A DNA stretch of 37,466 nt from an uncultured Nitrosomonadales bacterium (lineage in GTDB: Bacteria > Pseudomonadota > Gammaproteobacteria > Burkholderiales > Gallionellaceae), in the NCBI GenBank assembly GCA_903858965.1, contig CAIOKY010000079.1, positions 1 to 37,466 of the forward strand. Direction: 5' to 3'. The position numbers and the translations under genes are program-made. How positions within the stretch are numbered: the first letter of the stretch is position 1; every line of letters starts with the position of its first letter. This document shows positions 31,917 through 37,466 of the stretch, piece after piece. The notes under the pieces were generated by a model. It ran no database searches. It was not told where the DNA came from and saw nothing but the letters and a program-made list of their open reading frames with translations.

Positions 31917-34052
31917 TTGAAGGTCATTGGCAAGTTGCAGACTATGCGAAATTACACACGTTCGTTTAATCTCCTGGCAGTCGCCCTGATGTTGAACGGG
32001 TTTGCCATAAAGCAAGCCCAAGCTCATGTGATCGATCGCATCGAGATCAATCATGCGGGAGATGAAGCGGAGATCCAGATCCAGTTCGACATGAAGATAC
32101 AGTATCTGCGCGAGGCTTCCCTCAACAATAACGAGATACATGTTTTCATCAAGTTGCTGGAAGCCGATCCTGATCCGAGCCTGGTTCCGGAGGCAATGGA
32201 ATCGCCGCCGTCGGAGATTGCCCCGCATTTCACGGTGAGGTTTCCCGAACTCGATTCGTCGGTAGCCATCACTTTCGACGAGAAAGTGGCCTACCGTGTC
32301 CAGCCTGGAAAGGATGGGCGCAGCATCAGTATCTTTACACCGGTGATCAAACCGAAAGCCGCTCTTCCGGCCGAAGAGACAGTGCCTGCGCTAACGGCGC
32401 GAACGCCTGAACAGGTCGAGCAGGATGCCAAACAGTTGATGGACAGCGCCCAGAATGCGCTCCAGCAGGAGCAAGTAGTCACGGCAATAGAATCGCTGAA
32501 CCGGCTGCTCAATCTTCCACCCAACCAGCAATCCCAGATTGGTCAGGAGTTGATTGGCGAGGCGCGCGAAAGGAACGGTGAGTACGACAAGGCGCGTGTC
32601 GAGTATGAGTTGTACCTGAAGCTTTATCCGGATGCCGCAGATGCCGCAAAAGTGAAAGGACGGCTGGCGGGTTTGCCCGAGGTTGGTGCCAAGCCGGTTC
32701 AGCATGTTACCCAGAAGAAATCTGTCAATGAGAAGATGATGATCTATGGCGGCATCTCCCAGAATTACTACAAGGGCATGTCGCATACGGACACCACGAC
32801 CGCGGTCAGCAATGGGGTCTCCACGGCATCGCTTACCAGCACTGATCAATCGATGCTGGTCTCGTCGCTGGATATGACCGGGCGCAAGCGTACCGAGAAC
32901 ACCGATACGCGTATCGTGGTGCGCGACGTTTACAATGCGAACTTCCTGCATGGGCAGACCAGCTATAACAGGTTGAACTCGGCCTATATCGAACAGAGTG
33001 CACGCGACCACAGCTACCTGTACCGCGTGGGCCGGCAGACGGGAACGTCGGGAGGTACACCTAGTCGTTTCGACGGTGCATTGTTGGGCTATAGCCCGAA
33101 TTCAATTTGGCGCATCAATGGTGTCGTCGGCACACCGGTGGATTTTTACGGCAGCAACACTGAAAGCAAAAACTTCGCAGGCATGAGCGTCGATCTGACC
33201 CGCTTGCCTGAACAATGGAGCGGCAGCGGATATTTTGTCGAGCAAAAGGTCGCCGGCATCGTGGATCGCCGCGCGGTCGGGATGGAAGCCCATTACTTTG
33301 ATGCGCAGCGCAATTACATGGGGTTGCTTGATTACGATACCTTGTTCAAGGCGGTCAATTACGCGACGCTCCAGGGGAACTGGATAACAAGCGCGGGCGG
33401 CAACTACAACCTGCTGTTGGATCGTCGCAAGTCGCCACCGCTGCAAATCACCAATGCGTTGCCGGGGCAGACCATGCAGTCCGTATCGGCATTATTGCAG
33501 TCCGGTGTATCTGCGGATACGCTGCGCGCCGATGCACAAACATTGACTCAAACAACCAACTTGTTTCTCGTCGGGATGACACAGCCCTATTCCGCGCATT
33601 GGCGGGTGGGTGGTGATTTCCGCATCGCCAATACTTCCGCTGCCGGTGCAGTGGGTACTGTGCCCGCTGTCCCCGCTAGCGGAAACTCATACATCTACAC
33701 GGCCCAGGCGATAGGCAACAGCTTGTTCCTGGATAATGACCTGAATGTGATCAGCGCGAGTTATGTCGATGACCCAAAATTTGCGGGACGGTCCATGTTA
33801 TTCAACCGTGTCGAGACCTTGCGACAAAATTGGCGGCTGGATATGTCGTTGCAGCTCTATGATGAGAGCGACCAGTCGGGCAGTCACCAGAGGCGGATCA
33901 CACCCAGCCTCAAATTGGGTTATCACTTGAACGACTCAATCAGCCTCGAAGGTGAGGGTGGGATCGAAAATACTCATACCTATAGCGCAACCCAGGATGA
34001 CAAGACACGGCGCAGGTATTTCTATGTCGGGTATCGCTGGGACTTTAGATAG
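31917..34052 (+). CDS. Outer-membrane beta-barrel porin of the porin-cytochrome cluster
   Basis: A 711-residue protein. TTG 31917 is favoured as the start because AAAAGGA lies six bases upstream; ATG 31944 would start closer to the signal peptide (SFNLLAVALMLNGFAIKQAQA) but has no ribosome site. After the signal comes a soluble N-terminal beta domain (about 38-140), a helical TPR-like stretch (about 160-260: ARERNGEYDKARVEYELYLK) and a barrel of alternating strands to the end (RRYFYVGYRWDFR). The last residue is Arg after Phe, slightly off the usual terminal aromatic. No CXXCH or CXXC. It should form the sheath through which the cytochromes pass electrons across the outer membrane, as MtrB/MtoB do, though it has no obvious sequence likeness to them by eye. 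Confidence 0.85.
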   Translation: MKVIGKLQTMRNYTRSFNLLAVALMLNGFAIKQAQAHVIDRIEINHAGDEAEIQIQFDMKIQYLREASLNNNEIHVFIKLLEADPDPSLVPEAMESPPSEIAPHFTVRFPELDSSVAITFDEKVAYRVQPGKDGRSISIFTPVIKPKAALPAEETVPALTARTPEQVEQDAKQLMDSAQNALQQEQVVTAIESLNRLLNLPPNQQSQIGQELIGEARERNGEYDKARVEYELYLKLYPDAADAAKVKGRLAGLPEVGAKPVQHVTQKKSVNEKMMIYGGISQNYYKGMSHTDTTTAVSNGVSTASLTSTDQSMLVSSLDMTGRKRTENTDTRIVVRDVYNANFLHGQTSYNRLNSAYIEQSARDHSYLYRVGRQTGTSGGTPSRFDGALLGYSPNSIWRINGVVGTPVDFYGSNTESKNFAGMSVDLTRLPEQWSGSGYFVEQKVAGIVDRRAVGMEAHYFDAQRNYMGLLDYDTLFKAVNYATLQGNWITSAGGNYNLLLDRRKSPPLQITNALPGQTMQSVSALLQSGVSADTLRADAQTLTQTTNLFLVGMTQPYSAHWRVGGDFRIANTSAAGAVGTVPAVPASGNSYIYTAQAIGNSLFLDNDLNVISASYVDDPKFAGRSMLFNRVETLRQNWRLDMSLQLYDESDQSGSHQRRITPSLKLGYHLNDSISLEGEGGIENTHTYSATQDDKTRRRYFYVGYRWDFR

Positions 34053-34067
34053 TTTTTTCTGGAAAGC

Positions 34068-34559
34068 TTAAGCCTTCCGGTCGTAAACCACGAAGTGATA
34101 GGGGTAGGCGTTCTTCTCATCCGGTGCGTGGCTGTCGCGACTGGTTTCCTGCCATTGCTTGTCATCGAATTCCGTGAAGTATGCATCGCCCGGTATATCG
34201 GCATCGATCTCGGTCAGGTAGATGCGGTCGGCAAGATGGATCGCTTGACGATAAAGTTCTGCGCCGCCGATCACAAAAATCTCATCTTCGTCCTTTGCGC
34301 AGGCCTCAATCGCTTTTTCCAGCGAATCCTCGATGATGCAACCTTCAAACTTTGAGCTGCGCGTGACTACTACCGAAAAGCGCCCCGGCAATGGTTTGCC
34401 GATTGACTCATAAGTCTTGCGTCCCATTATGATGTGATGCTTCATAGTGAGAATTTTGAAATTTTTCAGGTCGGCGGGCAGATGCCACGGCAGCGTGTTG
34501 TTCACGCCAATCACGCGGTTTTTCGCCATTGCGACGATCAGCGAGATGCGCGGTTTCAT
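34068..34559 (-). CDS. folA: Dihydrofolate reductase
   Basis: A 163-residue NADPH-dependent enzyme regenerating tetrahydrofolate. The track ORF (378 aa from 35204) runs back through thyA in another frame; the real start is ATG 34559 ([20 protein letters not shown]). The substrate-binding acid is Asp30 in [13 protein letters not shown]; the NADPH sites are [16 protein letters not shown] and FVIGGAELY. The start overlaps the thyA stop by 4 bp (ATGA), so the pair is coupled. It ends 15 nt from the convergent porin gene. Confidence 0.97.
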   Translation of the reverse strand: MKPRISLIVAMAKNRVIGVNNTLPWHLPADLKNFKILTMKHHIIMGRKTYESIGKPLPGRFSVVVTRSSKFEGCIIEDSLEKAIEACAKDEDEIFVIGGAELYRQAIHLADRIYLTEIDADIPGDAYFTEFDDKQWQETSRDSHAPDEKNAYPYHFVVYDRKA

Positions 34560-35350
34560 ACCGCGACCGGTGCCTTGATCGCGGGATGAGGATCGTAGCC
34601 TTCCAGCGTGAAATCCTCGAACTTGAATGCAAAGATATCCTTCACTGCCGGATTGATGCGCATCGTCGGCAGCGGGCGCGGCTCGCGCGACAGTTGCAGC
34701 GCAGTCTGTTCCACGTGGTTCGAATACAGGTGTGCATCGCCGAAGGTATGCACGAACTCGCCGGGCTGCAAGTCGCACACTTGCGCCATCATCATCGTCA
34801 GCAGTGCGTAGCTGGCGATATTGAAAGGCACGCCGAGGAAGATGTCGGCGCTGCGCTGATACAGCTGGCAGGACAATTTTCCATCCGCGACATAAAACTG
34901 GAAGAACGTATGACAGGGTGCCAGTGCCATCTGGTCGAGTTCCCCGACGTTCCACGCCGACACGATGATGCGGCGCGAATCGGGATTGCCCTTGATCTGG
35001 TCGACGGCCATTTTGATCTGGTCCACCACGCGGCCATCCACGGTCGCCCACGAGCGCCATTGCTTGCCGTACACCGGGCCGAGGTTGCCGTTCTTGTCGG
35101 CCCATTCGTCCCAGATCTTGACGCCGTTGTCCTTGAGGTACTTGATGTTGGTGTCGCCCTGCAGGAACCACAGCAGTTCGTGCACGATGGATTTCATATG
35201 GCATTTCTTGGTGGTGACTAGCGGGAAACCTTCCTGCAGGTTAAAGCGCATCTGGTAGCCGAACACGCTGGTCGTGCCGGTGCCGGTGCGGTCGGTTTTT
35301 TTCGTGCCGTGGGTTAGCACATGCTGCATCAGGTCCAAATATTGGCGCAT
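34556..35350 (-). CDS. thyA: Thymidylate synthase
   Basis: A 264-residue enzyme, identical in length to E. coli ThyA, methylating dUMP with methylene-tetrahydrofolate. The track start at 35386 adds 12 residues; AGGA just before ATG 35350 and the family N-terminus [12 protein letters not shown] decide the start. The catalytic Cys is in [41 protein letters not shown] and [12 protein letters not shown] are conserved. Operon with folA, which recycles the dihydrofolate produced; dcd in the same window supplies dUTP upstream in the pathway. Confidence 0.98.
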   Translation of the reverse strand: MRQYLDLMQHVLTHGTKKTDRTGTGTTSVFGYQMRFNLQEGFPLVTTKKCHMKSIVHELLWFLQGDTNIKYLKDNGVKIWDEWADKNGNLGPVYGKQWRSWATVDGRVVDQIKMAVDQIKGNPDSRRIIVSAWNVGELDQMALAPCHTFFQFYVADGKLSCQLYQRSADIFLGVPFNIASYALLTMMMAQVCDLQPGEFVHTFGDAHLYSNHVEQTALQLSREPRPLPTMRINPAVKDIFAFKFEDFTLEGYDPHPAIKAPVAV

Positions 35351-35410
35351 AATTCCTAGCGTTGAATGCCCGTATAATCGTGGCATTGTTGAATGACTTT
35401 CGAGGACGTA

Positions 35411-36850
35411 ATGCTAGCACAACTGACCGCTTCTACTTCACTGCCCAAGACCCTGAAAGCAGCCCACCTGCTGGTGCTATTGCCCAAGGGAAAATCATTG
35501 CCCAAGGATGTGCCGCATCGCGAATTGCTGACCGCGGTGCTCAAGCGCCGCGCCATCAAGGCGGAGGAATTTGCCGCGCCCGTTGCGGCGAACCATACCG
35601 ATGGCAGCCTGATCGTTTGGGCAGCGCTGGACTTCAACAAGACCCATTTTGCCGTGCAGATACAAGTGCGCAAGGCCATGCAGTTGCTGCTGGACGAACA
35701 GCCGGTCGGCGTTTCCATCGTCGTGCTGGGCGATACCGCGCAGCGCACACAAGCTGCCGAAGCGGCGGTGTATGCGGCGTGGGTGAACGGCGCGCGGCTG
35801 CCATTGCACAAGAAAAAAGCCGACCAGCGCAAGCCGCTGCAAAAGATCGCGCTGTACGGTTTTGCCGACAAAAAAATATTTGATGAGTTCAAAGCACAAG
35901 CGGCGGGCAACCTGCTGTGCCGCACGCTGACCGTGCTGCCGCCCAACGAACTCACGCCCGGCATGTACCGCAAGCGCGTCAAGGAATTGGCCAAGGCGCA
36001 GGGCTGGAAGCATGAGGAGTTCGACATGAAGGCGTTGCGCAAGATGGGTGCGGGCGCGTTCGTTGCAGTTGCGCAGGGCAGCCATGAAGAGGATGCCGCG
36101 ATCGTGCATCTGCGTTATCGCCATACCAAGGCCAAGCAAATCGTTGCATTGGTCGGCAAGGGCATCTGCTTCGACACCGGCGGACACAACCTCAAGCCCG
36201 CGCGCTACATGCACGGCATGCACGAGGATATGAACGGCTCGGCGGTCGCGCTCGGCATTCTGCTCGCCGCCACGCAGCAAAAACTGCCGGTCAACATCGA
36301 CTGCTGGCTGGCCATCGCGCAAAACCATATCGGCCCGAAAGCCTACAAGCAGAACGATATCGTCAAGGCGCTCAACGGTACGACCATCGAGATTATGCAC
36401 ACCGATGCCGAAGGCCGCATGGTGCTGGCCGACACGCTCACGCTCGCCTCGCGCGCCAAGCCCAACCTGCTGATCGACTTCGCCACGCTTACCGGCAGCA
36501 TGGCCGTGGCGCTGGGCGCGCGCTACAGCGGCGTGTTGGGCAACTGCGACGAGCTGTTACAAAAAGCCGTGCAAGCTGGACAGCAAAGCGGCGAGCGCTT
36601 GTGCGTCTTTCCGATGGATGAAGATTACGAGCCCGCGCTGGATTCCAAGGTCGCCGACATCAAGCAATGCACGCTGGATGGCGAAGCCGACCACATCCTC
36701 GCGGCGCGCTTCCTGAAGCGCTTTCTGGAGCACGACGTACCGTGGCTACATGTGGACTTGTCCTCCAGCCGCTGTGAAGGCGGGCTGGGCAGCGTGGCGA
36801 GCGACGTGACCGGCTTCGGCGTGGGCTGGGGATTGCGCATGTTGAAATGA
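35411..36850 (+). CDS. Leucyl aminopeptidase family (M17) metallopeptidase
   Basis: A 479-residue cytoplasmic dizinc aminopeptidase, normally hexameric. The track starts at 35393, but GAGGA at 35402-35406 points to ATG 35411. A TATAAT at 35373-35378 gives a plausible -10. The catalytic domain shows all expected metal and active-site residues: [10 protein letters not shown] (Lys, Asp), [19 protein letters not shown] (Lys, Asp) and [17 protein letters not shown] (Asp, Glu, Arg). The His in HTDAEGR, where PepA has Asn, is PepB-like. The N-terminal domain is divergent. Divergent from thyA with a 60-nt gap. Confidence 0.9.
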   Translation: MLAQLTASTSLPKTLKAAHLLVLLPKGKSLPKDVPHRELLTAVLKRRAIKAEEFAAPVAANHTDGSLIVWAALDFNKTHFAVQIQVRKAMQLLLDEQPVGVSIVVLGDTAQRTQAAEAAVYAAWVNGARLPLHKKKADQRKPLQKIALYGFADKKIFDEFKAQAAGNLLCRTLTVLPPNELTPGMYRKRVKELAKAQGWKHEEFDMKALRKMGAGAFVAVAQGSHEEDAAIVHLRYRHTKAKQIVALVGKGICFDTGGHNLKPARYMHGMHEDMNGSAVALGILLAATQQKLPVNIDCWLAIAQNHIGPKAYKQNDIVKALNGTTIEIMHTDAEGRMVLADTLTLASRAKPNLLIDFATLTGSMAVALGARYSGVLGNCDELLQKAVQAGQQSGERLCVFPMDEDYEPALDSKVADIKQCTLDGEADHILAARFLKRFLEHDVPWLHVDLSSSRCEGGLGSVASDVTGFGVGWGLRMLK

Positions 36851-36905
36851 TGCCGTCCTGAAGGTATAGAATACTGGCGTATCAAACGACAGAAAGGAGT
36901 TTGCG

Positions 36906-37355
36906 ATGAAAAAGATTATTGCTCATGTACTCTGGACCACATTGGTATTACTGGCGGTGGCGATGCCTGCCTACTCGGCGCTGAATATTGGCGTCACAGC
37001 ACCAACCTTCGTGACACAGGCTTCGATGGGCGGCAAGGTATTCACTTACTCGCTCGCCGACGCGCTGAAGAAAGGGCCGGTCGTGCTGTATTTTTATCCG
37101 GCAGCATTCACGCCGGGCTGCACGATAGAGGCGCACGATTTTGCCGACGCGATCGAAAAGTATCAGGCACTGGGCGCGACCGTGATCGGCGTGTCGCGTG
37201 ACGATATCGAGAAGCTCAACCGGTTTTCGGTCAGCGAATGTCGCAGCAAGTTCCCGGTGGCGGCGGACCCCGACCAGAGCATCATGAAATCCTACGATGC
37301 GATCCTTGCGGTCAAGCCGGAATACGCCAACCGCACATCTTATGGGCACCTCTAA
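36906..37355 (+). CDS. Secreted peroxiredoxin (BCP/AhpC-TSA type), 3'-truncated
   Basis: 149 residues with signal peptide (MKKIIAHVLWTTLVLLAVAMPAYSA) and a thioredoxin-fold peroxiredoxin domain: VVLYFYPAAFTPGCTIEA with the peroxidatic Cys72, and a second Cys112 in SVSECRSKFPVAADP. AAAGGAG precedes the ATG. Members of this group normally continue after the RTSY motif with a further strand and helix of roughly 35 residues; here the frame runs into GHL and stops at sequence that looks like the end of a mobile element. The catalytic Cys is retained, but the fold is probably incomplete, so activity is doubtful. In an intact form it would reduce peroxides in the periplasm. Confidence 0.8.
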   Translation: MKKIIAHVLWTTLVLLAVAMPAYSALNIGVTAPTFVTQASMGGKVFTYSLADALKKGPVVLYFYPAAFTPGCTIEAHDFADAIEKYQALGATVIGVSRDDIEKLNRFSVSECRSKFPVAADPDQSIMKSYDAILAVKPEYANRTSYGHL

Positions 37356-37466
37356 AAATTGCTTACGAATTCACCTTTTTGTCAGATGGAGGATGTTGGA
37401 TGGATTCGCAGAGGCTGTAAATGTTGCATCTGCCTTACGTAGAAAGCTGGGTGCCACGTTCCATTG
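37344..37466. mobile_element. Probable insertion-sequence end (runs off window)
   Basis: At 37344 the peroxiredoxin homology stops and GGGCACCTCTAAAAATTGC begins, a terminus-like sequence reminiscent of IS5-type ends (from memory, not checked). On the minus strand a frame is open from the window edge to a TGA at 37371-37373 (31 codons, ending ILHLTKR), which could be the end of a transposase, but such a short open frame is weak evidence. Confidence 0.4.

Noticed and set aside
34061-34078. Near-perfect palindrome between the porin and folA as a terminator
   Set aside because: The T-run lies before the hairpin on the plus strand and an A-run follows on the minus strand, so neither direction forms an intrinsic terminator; it also overlaps the folA end.
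34068-35204. 378-aa minus-strand ORF
   Set aside because: Only its last 163 residues are dihydrofolate reductase; the rest is thyA read in another frame.

Overview
The window reads as a chromosomal segment of a freshwater, probably iron-oxidising betaproteobacterium of the Gallionellaceae/Nitrosomonadales type. This is an inference from gene families, gene order and base composition, since no database search was possible. The housekeeping genes (gpmI-envC-ctpA, yibN-grxC-secB-gpsA, trmB, thiSG, dnaE, metG, dcd, thyA-folA, M17 aminopeptidase) have proteobacterial layouts. The accessory load is dominated by a porin/multihaem-cytochrome locus.

Layout. 1-3611 (minus strand): ctpA (3' end outside the window), envC and gpmI. 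3711-9484 (plus): a two-cysteine ArsR-type repressor of the BigR/SqrR/YgaV kind, an AT-rich promoter/operator, then a membrane fusion protein, a TauE/SafE permease, an RND pump and a DUF2892 protein. I read this as a sulfide/persulfide-responsive export module. It sits between gpmI-envC and yibN-grxC-secB-gpsA, which are close neighbours in enteric bacteria. 9478-13976: a PglL-like O-oligosaccharyltransferase/ligase, then yibN, grxC, secB, an SH3-domain protein and gpsA. 13978-15769 (minus): trmB, thiG, thiS.

15806-17567: a tRNA-Gly(CCC) locus carrying a small insertion. The 5' half of the tRNA (ending with the anticodon loop) is duplicated as a 38-bp direct repeat. Between this orphan half and the intact tRNA lie about 610 nt without a convincing gene, two overlapping small ORFs and one AT-rich orphan ORF. 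No integrase is present.

17570-27574: an MFS transporter, dnaE, metG (with a conspicuous AT-rich internal block), dcd and an Orn/Lys/Arg decarboxylase. 27775-34052: the most notable block, encoding a histidine-rich inner-membrane protein (possible b-type cytochrome), a 24-CXXCH periplasmic cytochrome built from seven three-haem repeats, a 13-CXXCH cytochrome built from two-haem repeats, and a large outer-membrane beta-barrel. Together these look like an electron conduit from quinone pool to cell surface, distinct from a simple MtoAB/MtrAB pair. A strong intrinsic-terminator-like hairpin overlaps the start of its first gene. 34068-37466: folA and thyA (minus), an M17 aminopeptidase, and a secreted peroxiredoxin whose 3' end is replaced by what looks like the end of an insertion sequence running off the window.
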